A stretch of DNA of 64,000 nt from Malania oleifera (taxonomy: Eukaryota; Streptophyta; Magnoliopsida; Santalales; Ximeniaceae): contig NC_080419.1 in NCBI RefSeq assembly GCF_029873635.1, positions 78,290,931 to 78,354,930 of the forward strand, given 5' to 3'. Of this stretch, positions 1 through 12,413 are shown piece after piece. How positions within the stretch are numbered: the stretch's first letter is position 1; the number at the start of each line of letters is the position of its first letter. The notes below the pieces were generated by a model. It was not told where the DNA came from. It saw only the letters and a list, made by a program, of their open reading frames with translations, and did no database searches. A program made the position numbers and the translations under genes.

Positions 1-900
1 CCATTGAGTCAATTTTTTGTTAAAATTAGTATACCAGTTGTGTAGGCCAGTTGACCAGGCACTAGTCGTTAGAGTGCAAACTTAACCTTTGGAGTCTCTA
101 AAAAGCAAGACCAGTTGATCACTTACTTGGATTGGTCGATTGCTCAAACTGTATACCTAGGCCAATCGGACCTACTTTCAAAGGCAATCAACAGCCTGGG
201 CATTTTGCCTAGACCAATTGACCGCCCTTTCTGGTCGATCAACTGCCATGTAGGGCAAGCCATAACGGTCTTTCTATTATATGTGTTTTTCTTAGTTTAT
301 TTTATTTTTTTCTATGACCTTCATATTCTTAGAGATATAAAAATTATAATACAATATAATTAAGAGAAAAAACAACTAAAAAAATGCAAGAAATGAACTC
401 TTCAAGTTCTCTTAATTTTTCAGCTCTAATGAATTGAATTTTTTGAAACATAACTTTAAAATTCATTAGTAAAAGGGCCAAAATGATAAGAAACGAAGAA
501 ATTGATGGGCTCTTAACTCAAGAGAGATGAAAAGACTCGTCAAAATTATCAAATGATGTCGAGAATCTATGTGAATAACAAATATTAGTCATGTGTATTT
601 TGAAAATGAAAAATTTGTCACCTAAAGACTACCTAACAAAGTACGTTTTACTTTGTTAAGTAGTATGATTGTATACCAAACACCAACATCTCTTGCCTTC
701 TTTGATTCTTAGAAATTTTAAAAAATTGGTGTATTCATATAATTTTCTTGCTAATTAACGTTTCACATAGGGCATGATTAATTTTACAAAACTTCTCGCT
801 ACTCAAGTAATTTAGTCATGTATTAAGCAATGAGGTGGTAGAGGAAACTGGAAAGTGACGATATTTTTATTTTTATTTTTTTGCATTTTTTTTTTCATGG
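1..900. other. No gene seen; repeat-like leader
   Basis: No coding region is supported here. Positions 1-260 contain several short motifs of the TTGACC / GGTCGATC kind in alternating orientation, for example near 50, 110, 140, 220 and 235. The same motif style recurs in the inserted element at about 44.0-47.1 kb, so this may be the end of a related repeat that continues left of the window. From 260 to 900 the sequence is AT-rich without recognisable features. Positions 901-905 (CTCAT) are the target duplication of the element that starts at 906. Confidence 0.35.
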
Positions 901-905
901 CTCAT

Positions 906-1412
906 TGTCACGAGCTAAGCTTGTTCAGGGCATTATGCTTGCCTGTGACCGCTTATCTCGTGTGTCCATCAAGTAAATACTAGTGTAGGGTTATTTTCTG
1001 CTAGTAGTGTCTTTGTATGCCAAATAAGGCAGTATGAATCCTCGGTCACATTGATGTTTCCTAGTACTAGGATGATAATTACATAAAAACCTCTTTAGGG
1101 GAGGGTGAGTGTTCATCAACAATTGTAAAACTCACTAGCTATTGTCAATGTGTTTAGCCTACTTTCCTCCCTCACTAAACACACCATGTCAACGAAGGTG
1201 TTGTTAATGAATTACATTTGCTTCAATGTTTACTTCTTGCTTGCCACAGCTTTCATGAATGCTTACTATTTCCACTGCTATTTGAATGAATGTTAATGAA
1301 AGTGTTTCGTGGATGAATGTTGGTAAATGATAGGCTGGCTAGTTAAGCAAGAGTGTTTTAGCTAGCTCCGCACGACCCTTCACAAAGGTGTGAAAATAAT
1401 CGGATCGTGGCA
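906..1412 (+). repeat. 5' LTR of chromovirus copy 1
   Basis: This is a direct repeat of 12752-13270, starting TGTCACGAGCTAAGC and ending GTGGCA. It lies directly upstream of the primer binding site. The two LTRs align along their whole length with scattered substitutions and small indels. Confidence 0.93.
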
Positions 1413-1414
1413 TT

Positions 1415-1427
1415 TGGTATCAAAGTT
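1415..1427 (+). other. Primer binding site (initiator tRNA-Met type)
   Basis: TGGTATCAAAGTT lies 2 bp inside the 5' LTR. It matches the usual plant tRNA-iMet primer site (TGGTATCAGAGC) except for a few changes. Confidence 0.85.
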
Positions 1428-1514
1428 AAGTCAGTGACACTTGGTGAGAGCCCAAGGTTGAGTTGCTACGTGAATTCAATTGCCTTCGTTGTTGGATTTG
1501 GAAAGTTTCGGTAA

Positions 1515-2601
1515 GTGACCATGGCACCAAACAATGCTAAGAGGATTAGCGTACTGGAAGCACAGGTTGAGACAACAACCAACACTATGGCCGCGGAGGT
1601 GGCCCAGATGAGAGAACTTGCTGATGAAGTGATGGGATCACAAAAACATCAAGTAGGTTTGATAGGCGACATGTCAAAGGACTTTCTCCATACAATTGAA
1701 ACTTTGTAGTCATGGATGACTGATCTGGATGCAAAGGTGAATCTGATGGTTCTTGCTATGGGGAACTCTAACACTTCGGGAGTTAGCAAGACCAAGGTGC
1801 CAGAACCTAGGACGTATGGAGGTGCTCGAGATGCCAAGGAGTTAGAGAACTTGTTGTTTGATGTGGAGCAATACTTTCACGTTGTGAGGATAGCTTCAGA
1901 ATAGGCAAAGGTGAATACTGTGACCATGTACTTGGTTGGTGATGCCAAACTATGGTGGCGTGCCAAGTACAGAGAAATTAAAAATGGAAGCTGTGTAATC
2001 AATAGTTAGGCGGACTTGAAAAGAGAGCTCAAGGCCCAATTCTTTCCTGAAAATGTTGAGTATAATGCAAAGATAAAATTGAGAGACCTCAAGCACACGA
2101 GGTCAATCAGGGAATACGTGAAACAATTTTCTGCTTTGATGTTGGATATTCGGGATATGTCAGAGAAGGAAAAGTCGTTCCATTTTCTAGAGGGAATGAA
2201 ACCGTGGGCAAGAACTGTACTTTATAAGCAAAGAGTTCAAGACTTTTCAACTGCACAAACAGCTACAAAACGCTTGACTGACTATGTTGGTGATGATACT
2301 GCTTCGTCCAAACGGTTTTGCGGAGAGGGAAAAAATGGAAAGTCTTAAGAAAGGCAAACCCAAGAGTAGGGGAGCCGAAACTAAATCATCAACCTCAAAG
2401 GAAGCTTCATTGTCTCAAGGGTTCAACACACCCAATGGAAAGGGAAAGAGTAAAATTTCAGGTTACTTGTATGGTGGATCTCACAGAGCGAGTGAGTGTC
2501 AACACAAGGGATTACTCAATGCCTTACAAGCTCCTGCTTTGGGAAAAGGGGTGGAAAGCGAGGAGGAAGAGGATCATGCCCCGAGGGTGGGCTCAGTGTA
2601 A
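1515..2601 (+). pseudogene. gag of chromovirus copy 1, broken
   Basis: Gag would form the capsid/nucleocapsid particle. The frame starts at an ATG in MTMAPNNAKR and runs through a coiled region, then a retrotransposon-gag core (AKLWWRAKYREI, FPENVEYNAKIKLRDL, IREYVKQFSALMLDI). In-frame stops fall near 1707, 1902 and 2007 and the frame shifts near 2340. The nucleocapsid knuckle, which should read C-x2-C-x4-H-x4-C, reads GYLYGGSHRASEC here, so both leading cysteines are lost. The matching region of copy 2 keeps the cysteines but has Tyr for His. The gene is non-functional. Confidence 0.85.
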
Positions 2602-2639
2602 CTGGTGAGCGCATTGGAAAATCAGACAAAAATACCAAA

Positions 2640-3342
2640 AGTTACACAAGAAAAAAGGTTAATGTTTGTGGACTTGAGGATAAATGGGAAGAGTACTCGT
2701 GCTATGGTGGATACGGGGGCTACTCATAATTTTGTTTCGCAATTAGAAGCATGAAGACTCAACTTATCCTTAGAGAATGATACAGGATGCATGAAAGCAG
2801 TTAACTCTGTAGCACAGCCTACTTTGGGAGTAGCCAAGCAAGTGGTTGTAAAGTTTGGATAGCGGGAAGGTCATGTGAATTTCACAGCGGTGCCATTGGA
2901 TGACTTTCCAGTCATTCTAGGAATGGAGTTCCTAAGGGGGATGAGGCTAGTGCTAATGCCTTCGGCTGGTTCTCTGTGTCTGATGGGAGATCACTCGTGC
3001 ATGGTGCAAGTCGTTGCAACAAAAGGAGACTACGGTAAGTCCTTTTCAGCCATACAACTCAATGAAGGATTGGGTCAGGGTGAGCAGACATGTCTAACCA
3101 CGGTGGTGGTAGACAAAGAAGCAGGCCAAGAGCTGGAGCCTACAACCATCCAAGCAGTGTTGGATAAGGATAAGGAGGTGTTGCCAGATAAGCTACCTCA
3201 CAATTTGCCTTCACGACGGACTGTGGAGCATGAGATCGAGTTGTTATCAGGAGTGAAACCATCTGCTAAAAGGCCATGTCGGATTGTGCTTATTAAGATA
3301 GTAGAGTTGGGGAAAAAGATTGATGATTTGGAAGCGAGATGT
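2640..3342 (+). pseudogene. Aspartic protease and protease-RT linker, chromovirus copy 1
   Basis: The protease active site VDTGATHNFVS is visible, with D-T-G at 2710-2718. It is followed by a flap region and the motif FPVILGMEFLRG (about 2905-2940), usual for the protease C-terminus of chromoviruses. The linker continues with LPHNLPSRRTVEHEIEL, the entry to reverse transcriptase. A stop lies at about 2752, just after the active site. The reading stops at 3342, where the Copia element is inserted; the next codons of this frame resume at 11504. Confidence 0.85.
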
Positions 3343-5734
3343 TGTTGCCCTTACAAGGCTTAACATCTTATTTTGATGCTAACAAACATATAGAACTTAA
3401 CATGCTTTGTTTAAGTAATATATTTTCAGGACTCAATGATGAATGCAAGGTTAAAGGATTCATGAAAGCTTGTACTTCAAAGAAGAATGATTATATCAAA
3501 GCTTGAGGCATGGATTAAAACTTGAAGATCATAAGAGCATTCATATTAAAGAAAAAGTTTCAAGAATGAAAGCCCAAGTGATCAACATGGAAAGCTTAAA
3601 GAAAGATGAAGCAAGTGTAAAGACCTCAAGGAATTCAAGAATTGAAAATTTGAAAGAGTCTATAGGAAATGTCATATAAGTACTTCAAAGAATTTCTATA
3701 TCGATGCATGAAGCTCTTAGGTTAATTTCTTTGACCTAAATACCTTTTAACATACTTGAAAAATATTTTTATAAGGTCAAAAATTGTTTCAAAAAGGTTA
3801 GAATCATTTGTGGAATGAAAAACACCAAAAAAAGGATTTCCTAATTGCTGTCATTTTTTCTATATCTGCATTGAGGTGCATTTTTTGTCTATCAAAGAAT
3901 CCTTATTCTAAAAGGTATTCAACATGAAAGTTGTATAATTTTCTCTTAACTTTCGGTTGACACCAAGAACACCTAATTTGAAGTTGTATAGAAAATGTTA
4001 TGAATAAAATACTGAAGTGGGATCGAAGCTGTCAGCCAACTGAACACTGTTCATGGCGGAACAACAGAAGACTGAACCGGACACTTTGGTCGTCTGACCC
4101 TCAACCTTGGTCATTTGAAGAATATCTTCAGATGACTAAAGATTAAGTTTAGTCATCTGAAGATTTTTCATAAGGTTGTTTAAAGAGGTTGAACCACCTC
4201 AAACGACTGAAGCCGAAAGTTCAAACGTCTGAACATTGTTAACAGTCATTTTTTAAAAAAGTTTTTAGTTTCAAACTTATATTTCTTGTGCTCCAAACTT
4301 TCTATAAACTTGGGAAACACTCAAAAACATTTGGGGAAAACGAAATAAACTTGATTACTCATCTATAAATAACCCTCCAAGGCTAAGGATTAATTATACC
4401 AAGGAAAGACAGCAAACAAGCTTTCTTGCTCTCAAATCTCCTAATTCTCTCAAAGTTCTCTTGTGCAATCAATTTCCAAGTTTCACTACTGAGATTTGCT
4501 ATGAATTTATCAATAAAATTATGAGCCTACTCTAAATTCTTTCAACCTAGAAAGATGGCTTACGGTGATATCTTCTTGAGCTTCATATTTCCATATTGTG
4601 AATTTGTTTGAAGTATACTAGTTTTAAACTTGTACTAATCAGCTCTTTGTGTGAGCATTCTTTGTACATCTATTTGATTTGTATCTTATAGATTGACGAT
4701 TCCAATGATTATTTGGATCATTGGCTAAGCAAGGGGATATTACTTAGAGAGGCGGGCTCTAGCCTAGTTAAGGAGTGACTCAACGAGGGGATATCGTTTG
4801 GAGAAGGCAGGCTCTAGCCTTAACCAAGGAGTGTTGTAAAGGTATTGTTCCGCCTGTCAAAGGAACATGTTTAATGATTCCTTTAGTGGTTTCCCAAAGG
4901 CGAGCATGTGGGCTGGGTATAAGCCGAATCTCGTAAAAATCTCTGTCTCACTCTTCTTTCCCTACTCTTTATTTTCAGTACATATTTAAATTGTGTGGAT
5001 GGTTTAAATTGAAAATCATATATACTACGTATATTTGGGAATCAAGTAAACTTAAAATTTAATTTTGATTTGGGTTGCGGAAATCGAAAGGGAGTATGTT
5101 GGTTAAACCATATCTTGTGGAAACCATATGGGAGTACGTTACTTGGTTAAACATCCCAAAGATAAATTAACTGAGAGTTTATTTGAATTTTGAATATTGG
5201 GAAGAGTGTGAATATTGTGTTGGATTTTATATTACATATCATATTAAGCAAATCAATTAATATAAGGCTTCACATCAGTAAACACAAATTATCATCACTA
5301 CAGGGCTTAATTCAAATTTATATCCAGGGCTGACAACAAAAGCTATATTATGATTGAATAGTTTAAAATTTGATATTGAGTAGTTTGTGTTTATATTTCA
5401 AAGAGTGTTTAATCTTGCAAATTTCTATCAATCTAAATTGTGCTACAGGTAACTTGTGCTTGGCAAATCAATTGGTTGTTTGTTTTTCAAATTGTGAATG
5501 ATTGGCTTGGTTACTTGAATGATTGGTTTGGTTGCTTGGTTGTTTACATAGTTGTGTTGATTGATTGAATTAAAAGAAAAAAGTTCTTGAGTGATTAAAG
5601 AATTAAACAAACAAGTCAAGAATTAATTCAAAGAAATAAAAGAAGGTTAAGGATTCTTAAAAGGAATTAAAAGATATTTTTATAATCCAATTCACTCCCC
5701 CCCCCCCCCTCTTGGGACTACACCTTACTTTTCA
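3343..5734 (+). repeat. 5' LTR of gag-only Copia element
   Basis: This long direct repeat matches 9098-11498 almost collinearly. It contains the poly(C) stretch at about 5698-5709 just before its end. The first bases (TGTTGCCC) differ slightly from the 3' LTR (TGTTGGTC). Some stretches are identical and others differ by several substitutions per 60 bp. Confidence 0.93.
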
Positions 5735-5736
5735 AT

Positions 5737-5749
5737 TGGTATCAGAGTA
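5737..5749 (+). other. Primer binding site (initiator tRNA-Met type)
   Basis: TGGTATCAGAGTA lies 2 bp after the 5' LTR and matches the initiator tRNA-Met complement. Confidence 0.88.
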
Positions 5750-5833
5750 GGGTTATAGCAAATATTAATTAGTAATTATAAAAAGATCTAAATCGCTAAC
5801 TTAGGCGTAACTCCCTTTGGAGAGGGACAATCT

Positions 5834-7219
5834 TTAACTAGGCCACCAATCTTTTGTGGTTTGAACTATACCTTCTGGAAAAAGAGAATGCAAATATATA
5901 TTCAAACTATGAATTGGAAAGCTTGTGAGGTTGTCATGGAAGGTGACCAAATTCCCACTAAGATAGTTGATAGAAAACAAGTCCCTAAGGAGAAAATTGA
6001 TATGACAGACTTTGACTATCAGATGCTGCAAGTAAATTCTAGTGCCATGAATGCTCTATATTTTGCTTTATATGCCAATGAATTTAATAGAATAATGGCT
6101 TGCAAATCAACTAAGAAGATATAGGACAAATTAGAAGTAACATATAAAGGAACTATAGATGTTAGGGATAATAGGATCGATATGCTTACAAGTGAATATG
6201 AAGCCTTTAGGATGAACCCGGATGAATCCATAACTAATATGTTTACTAGATTCACTCACATAATAAATTCTCTAAATGCACTAGGAAAAACCTACACTAT
6301 TTTTGAGATGATAAGGAAAATTCTTAGAGGGCTGCCAACTATATGGGAACCAAAAGTCACTGCCATAACGGAAAGAAGAAATCTGAAAACCACTTCCTTA
6401 GATGAACTTATAGGTTCTCTCCTCACATACGAAATGGCAATAAATAAAAAGAACAGAAAAACCAAAGCTCAAGAATCAATAGCCTTTAAAGCTTTAAAAG
6501 AAAACTCAAGTAGTGAAATGGATGAAGATGAAAAAGCCTTCATATCTAAAAAGTTAGCAAGGATACTAAGAAAGATAAACAAATTTAAAAGAAGAAACCA
6601 AGACTCCGAATTAGATGAAGAAGGAGAATAAATTAGCAAAAAGAAATCTAAAAGTAAAACTCCTACAAGCTATAATTGCAATAAAGTTGAACATTTAAAA
6701 TCGGAATATCCTCTACTTAAGAAAGAGTCTAAGAAGAAAAAGAAAAAGGCTATGAAAGCCACTACTTGGGATAGTACAAGTAGTTCAGAAAATGAATCAA
6801 GTGACCAAGAGGTTATTTATACCTGTTTTATGGCTTGGGACGATGAGGAAAGCATCCCATCTAAGGCTTTAAATAATTCTTGTAGTGATGAATCCGATGG
6901 TGAGTGTATTCCATCTTATGATAAATTACAAAATGATTTATTCAAAGTCTATAAGATGCTAATCAAAGTAACTAAACAAAATACTTCATTGAAAATAAGA
7001 ATGAAGGATTGATGAAAGAGTTAGAAGCAATTAAACTGCTGAAAGAGAAAAGGATTCAAGACTCAAGAAAATTGAAAGTAAGAATGAAGCTATAATAAAG
7101 GAGTTAGAATCCAAAAATCTTACTGAAAAGGAAAAAGACTTGAAAATCAAAGAATCAGAATGCAAGAATGAAAAAATGATGGAAGACCTTTGATCCCTAT
7201 CCTCTAGGGTATATGATAA

Positions 7220-7265
<46 letters not shown>

Positions 7266-7726
7266 CTGAATTAAAGGATAAAATCAGAAAATTATCTCTA
7301 GAATTAGAGAAATCACAAAAGAAGGTTGATGACAAGAAAGATAAAGAAACAAATGATCTCAAGAATCAAATTGAAGATAAAGAAAGGATCATTTATGACT
7401 TTACAAAAGGAAAAACAAACTTTGACAAAATGGTATGCTCCCAAAGAATGTCTCTAAACAAAGAAGGTATTGGATTTAATGGAATTGAAAATAAAAAGAA
7501 AAGAAATCTTTACTTGGGTTATTTCTCAAAAGCCTCCAAAGATAATGCAAGCACATCCTTTAATGCTTACACTAACATCATATGCTATCAATGTAAGAAA
7601 AATGGGCATATAAAGTTTGAATGTCCATTTAAGAGAAAGGATGTAAAAACTAAACAAGTATGGAAAATTAAGGAAACATCCCTTGTAAAACCAACCGGAC
7701 CCAAGAAAGTTTGGGTACCAAAATGA
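5834..7726 (+). pseudogene. gag of the Copia element
   Basis: The frame opens with a Copia gag domain (MNYTFWKKRMQIYIQTMNWK), continues through DMLTSEYEAFRMNPDESI and RGLPTIWEPKVTAI, and includes an acidic, lysine-rich linker. A degenerate knuckle (YNCNKVEHLKSEY, about 6671-6710) and a well-formed C-x2-C-x4-H-x4-C knuckle (7583-7624, CYQCKKNGHIKFEC) follow. The C-terminus is KPTGPKKVWVPK, the point where related elements continue into the protease. Stops near 6122, 6629 and 7010, plus a TA microsatellite at 7222-7263, break the frame. The gag is long and typical of large-LTR Copia elements. Confidence 0.85.
7222..7263. repeat. (TA)n microsatellite inside gag
   Basis: About 20 TA units lie inside the lysine-rich gag linker, interrupting a reading frame that is otherwise recognisable on both sides. 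Confidence 0.95.
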
Positions 7727-9083
7727 AAGACTAGTTCATAAATGAAAAACTCCATGGATTAAGTCATTCCCCTTTAAAAATTAAGAAAGTAACTTAATTC
7801 ATGATCAATGAATGAACTAGTTGAAATAGAAAAACTTAAAGATGAGTTTAGTAGTTTATTATAACAAATTCAAAATGGCATTGTTGGCAAACATCATAAG
7901 AGGATTTTAACAAGGCTTAACTTAAGAAAATATCAAATTGAGCTTATCACATAAGTACCTTGATTAAGAAAAAGATACTTGAGTATGAAATCTATATGCC
8001 ACATGCTTACATGCATATATGATATGGTATATGCTACATGTGTATAACTTTGCTTGTCTTGACTTGTATTGAAAATTCATGGCTCACTATGTTGCAAATT
8101 TGAGCATGAGATTTTTTAGCATAAGCATGAATTCTAATATGAAATTAATTCTTAACCATGCATGCTATTAATGAATCACATGGATAAACTTACTGCTTTA
8201 TATATTGATATCTATGAGTTATGAAAGATATAATGGTTATATTGGTATCCATGAGCTGTGCATAATGTGAATACGACTTTGATATCTATAAATTACTTTG
8301 GTATCCATGAATATTTTTGGTTTCACATTCTAAAAGTTTTAATTGGTATCACAATTTTTTTTTTAAAAAAGGCTCATTTGGCATCACAATCTAAAAGATC
8401 AATTGGTATTTTTTAAGCATGACAAGAGAAATTATATCTATGAGCATGATATGACATTGATGATATGAGCATAATATTGATATTTGATACATAATGTGAA
8501 TCAATTTTTTGAAATATAAGATGAAAAAAAAATTGATAACAAAATTAAATGTATTGAATTCAGGGGGAGTGTTATAACTTATTGCTCATATTATGATTAT
8601 TTCCCTATTAATCAAATTCTCAATTGGTATTAAAGTTAATAAAAATTTTAAATTGATATCATAAATTCTATTTTAAATTGGAATCATAAAATCAACAATT
8701 GGTATTGAGTGTGTTCATATGTTGGATATGCAATGTTTGATGATATGCTTAGAATATGATTTTATTTTAACTTAATCATTTTTTTTTTCTCTTTTTGATT
8801 GATATCAAAAGGGGGAAAAGTGTTAAGCAAAAATTGGGCATGGGATTGCAAAAATTGAACATGAACATAATATATCAAAATTAGGAGAAGTACTTGACGT
8901 TGATTGATAAACTTGAGCTTGAATAAAGTGATGAGCATGATTGTAAAATGAAGTGATGAGCATGATTATAAAAGAGTTTTTGAAATTAATATTGATCTTA
9001 CAAATATTGTTAAGATGATGCTTATTGAAAGGGGAAGTCTTTTTAAGGCTCACTCCAATTTTTGCTTCTTGTTTGTCATCATC
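7727..9083 (+). other. Non-coding interior of the Copia element; pol absent
   Basis: Here an autonomous element would carry protease, integrase, RT and RNase H. I find none of the expected motifs (no D-[ST]-G, no integrase HHCC or DDE region, no YVDD) in any frame. The stretch is AT-rich with repeated short words such as TTGGTATC and ATGAGCATGA. Two extra G-rich purine tracts resembling the polypurine tract occur at about 8562-8570 and 8810-8817. Confidence 0.75.
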
Positions 9084-9097
9084 AAAAAGGGGGAGAT
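9084..9097 (+). other. Polypurine tract of the Copia element
   Basis: AAAAAGGGGGAGAT directly precedes the TGTTGG start of the 3' LTR, as expected for the plus-strand primer. Confidence 0.88.
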
Positions 9098-11498
9098 TGT
9101 TGGTCTTACAAGGCTTAACATCTTATTTTGATGCTAACAAAAAAATAAAACTTAATATGCTTTATTTAAGTGATGTATTTTTAGGACTCAATGATGAATG
9201 CAAGGTTAAAGAATTCATGAAAGCTTATACTTCAAAGAAGAATGATTATATCAAAACTTGAGGCATGAATTAAAACTTGAAGATAATGAGAGCATTGATA
9301 TTAAAAAAAAAAAAAGCTTCAAGAATGAAAGCCCAAGTGATCAACATAGAAAGTTCAAAGAAAGATGAAGCAAGCATAAAGACCTCAAGGAATTCAAGAA
9401 TTGAAAATTTGAAAGAGTTTATAGAAAATGTCATGTAAGTTCTTCAAAGAATTTCAATATGGATGCATGAAACTCTTAGGTTAATTTCTTGAACCTAGAT
9501 ACCTTTTAATATACTTGGAAAATATTTTTATAAGGTCAAAAATTGTTTCAAAAAGGTTAAAATTATTTTTGGAATGAATAACACCAAAAAGAGGATTTCC
9601 CAATTGCTGTCATTTTTTCTACATTCGCATTGAGGTGCATTTTTATCTATCAAAGAATCCTTATTTTAAAAAGTGTTCAACATGAAAGTTGTAGATTTTT
9701 TTTCTTAGCTTTTTTTTGAGACCAAGAACACCTAATTTGGAGTTGTATAGAAAACGTTATGACTAAATACTGAAGTGGGGTCGAAGTTGTCAGCCAACTG
9801 AATACTGTTCACGGCGGAACATCAAAAGACTGAACCGGACACTTCGGTTGTCTGGCCCTCAACCTCGATCATCTGAAGAATATCTTTATAAGACTAAAGA
9901 TTAAGTTTAGTCATCTGAAGATTTTGCTGAAGGTTTTTTAAAGAGGCAGAACCACCTCAGACGACTGAACCCGAAAGTTCAAACGTCTGAACACTATTAA
10001 CGGTCATTTTTTAAAAAAGTTTTTAGTTTCAAACTTATATTTCTTGTGCTCCAAATTTTCTATAAACTTGGGAAACACTCAAAGACACTTGAGGAACACG
10101 AAATAGACTTGATTACTCATCTATAAATAACCCCCCAAGGCTAAGGATAAATTACACCAAGAAAATACAGCAAACAAGATTTCTTGCTCTCAAATCTCCC
10201 AATTCTCTCAAAGCTCTCTTGTGCAATCAATTTTCAAGTTTCACTACTAAGATTTGCTATGAATTTTTCAAGAAAATTCTGAGCCTACTCTAAATTCTTT
10301 CAACCTAGAAAGAAGGCTTACGATGATATCTTCTTAAGCTTTATATTTTCGTATTGTGAATTTGTTTGGAGTATATTAATTTTTAACTTGTACTGATCAA
10401 CTCTTTGTGTGAGCATTCTTTGTACATCTATTTGATTTGTATCTTGTAGATTGACAATTCCAAGGACTGTTTGGATTGTTGGCTAAGCAAGGGGATATTG
10501 CTTAGAGAGCCAAGCTCTAGCCTAGTTAAGGAGTGACCGGACGAGAGGATATTGTTTGGAGAAGGCGGGTTCTAACCTTAACCAAGGAGTGTCGTAAAGG
10601 TATTGTTCTGCCCATCAAAAGAACAGGTTTATTGAGTCCTTTGGTGATTTTCCAAAGGCGAGGACGTAGGCTGGGTATAAGCCAAACCTCGTAAAAATCT
10701 TAGTCTCACTCTTTCTTTCCCTACTCTTTATTTTTAGTACATATATAAATTGTGTGGATTGTTTAAATTGAAAATCATATATACTACGTATATTTGGGAA
10801 TCAAGTAAACTTAAAGTTTAATTTTGATTTGGGTTGCGGGAACCGAAAGGGAGTACGTTGGTTAAACCATATCTTGCGGAAACCATACGGGAGTACGTTA
10901 CTTGGTTAAACATCCCGAAGATAAATTAACTGAGAGTTTATTTGAATTTTGAATATTGGGAAGAGTGTGAATATTGTGTTGGATTTTATATTACATATCA
11001 TATTAAGAAAATCAATTAATACAAGGCTTCACATCAGCAAACACAAATTATCATTCACTACAGGGGTTAATTCAAATTTATATCCAGGGCTGACAACAAA
11101 AGCTATATTATGATTGAATAGTTTAAAATTTGATTTTGAGTAGTTTGTGTTTATATTTCAAAGAGTGTTGAATCTTGCAAATTTCCAACACTCTAAATTG
11201 TGCTGCAGGTGACTTATGCTTGGCAAATCATTTGGTTTTTTGTTTTTTAAATTATGGATGATTGGCTTGGTTACTTGAATGATTGGTTTGGTTGCTTGGT
11301 TGTTTACATAGTTGTGTTGATTGATTGAATTAAAAGAACAAAGTTCTTGAGTGATTAAAGAATTAAACAAACAAGTCAAGAATTAGTTCAAAAAAATAAA
11401 AGAAGGTTAAGGATTCTTAAAAGGAATTAAAAGAAATTTTTATAATCCAATTCACCCCTCCCCCCCCCCCCCTTCTTGGGACTACACCTTACTTTTCA
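9098..11498 (+). repeat. 3' LTR of gag-only Copia element
   Basis: This is the direct repeat partner of 3343-5734. It begins TGTTGGTCTTACAAGG and ends TACTTTTCA, and is followed by the target duplication GATGT. A poly(C) run lies at about 11461-11472. Confidence 0.93.
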
Positions 11499-11503
11499 GA
11501 TGT

Positions 11504-12370
11504 GTTCACCCTTCCAAAGCATTGTTGGGAGCATCGGTGTTGTTTCAATGGAAACATGAAGAGCCTCTACGGAAGGTGTTCGACAGGCTGAGGGGAAACA
11601 GTCTGTATGTGAAGAAAAGGAAGGTCTCTTTTGCTCAGTGGAGCAAAAAATCCTTGGTTAAGTGGTTGAACAAGGTCGTATCCAGAGGGGTATGGAGAAG
11701 GTAAGGATGATTCAAGAACGAAAGATCCCCACGACAATGAAGGAGTTGCGTTCCTTTCCTAGCCTTACTAGATACTGCAGGAAGTTCTTTGAGGGATATT
11801 TGCAGAGAATGACTCCAATGACAGGACTAATGGGGAGGTATTATTGGCCGCACACACGAGATGATGTGGTTGATTATACCAAAACTTGTCTCACTTGCAA
11901 CCAAGACAAGGGGGAGCGGAAGAAGTATGGTACAGGGCCGCACCAAAGTATTGTTCGGCAAAGGAGACGATACAATTGTTCCTTATGAAACATTGGGGTG
12001 TTCCCCAAGTTATTATTTGTGACTGAGATTTAATGTTCACTGACAACTTCTTGACAGAGTTTTTCAGGATATTCAGGTCATATCTTGACATCTCTTCGAG
12101 TTCTCACCGACAGACATACAGACAGATGAAGAGATTCAGAGAGCTTCTAGATGAGTACTTGTGCCATTTTGTCAACAACAACCAGAAGAATGGTGTGCAA
12201 CTACTTGATGTGGTTCCATTCCGTGGCAACACCCAAAGGCGCTCAACAACCAACAAGAGTCCTTTTGAGCTTGTTACAGGCGAGCTACCACTGTTACTTC
12301 CCACAGTGAGTGAGCCATATAGACAAAAAATTCCCAGGGCATACATCTTCACCAATGAAGGGAGATAGAA
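11504..12370 (+). pseudogene. RT remnant and integrase fragments of chromovirus copy 1
   Basis: Immediately after the Copia insertion the chromovirus frame resumes (VHPSKALLGASVLFQ). It then jumps at about 11547 to HEEPLRKVFDRLRGNSLYVKK, so the RT palm with YVDD is missing. After the RT thumb (MKELRSFPSLT) it jumps at about 11838 to the integrase zinc-binding end (RYYWPHTRDDVVDYTKTCLTC); RNase H is missing. A further deletion at about 11930, with short GAAG homology at its edges, removes the first half of the integrase core relative to copy 2. Later pieces include MFTDNFLTEFFRIFRSYLDI and NKSPFELVTGELP. Frame shifts are frequent. Confidence 0.85.
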
Positions 12371-12413
12371 TGTAGAGTTTGTCCGAGCCTATCTAGAGAA
12401 AGCTTCTAAGCAG

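Larger units (their letters stand above)
3343..11498 (+). mobile_element. Ty1/Copia element, gag-only, with 2.4-kb LTRs
   Basis: Long LTRs (3343-5734 and 9098-11498) start TGTTG and end TTTTCA. The 5-bp target duplication GATGT (3338-3342, 11499-11503) is perfect. A tRNA-Met primer site follows the 5' LTR, and a purine tract ending GGGGGAGAT precedes the 3' LTR. The 3.4-kb interior holds a gag with a CCHC knuckle that ends at 7726. No protease, integrase, RT or RNase H follows, so about 1.36 kb of AT-rich non-coding DNA separates gag from the 3' LTR. It must have been mobilised by pol from another element. LTR size and the purine tract resemble SIRE/Maximus-type Copia, which is an inference. 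Confidence 0.92.

Noticed and set aside
11158..11379. Minus-strand open frame in the Copia 3' LTR
   Set aside because: The matching position of the 5' LTR does not keep it, and LTRs are not expected to code there.
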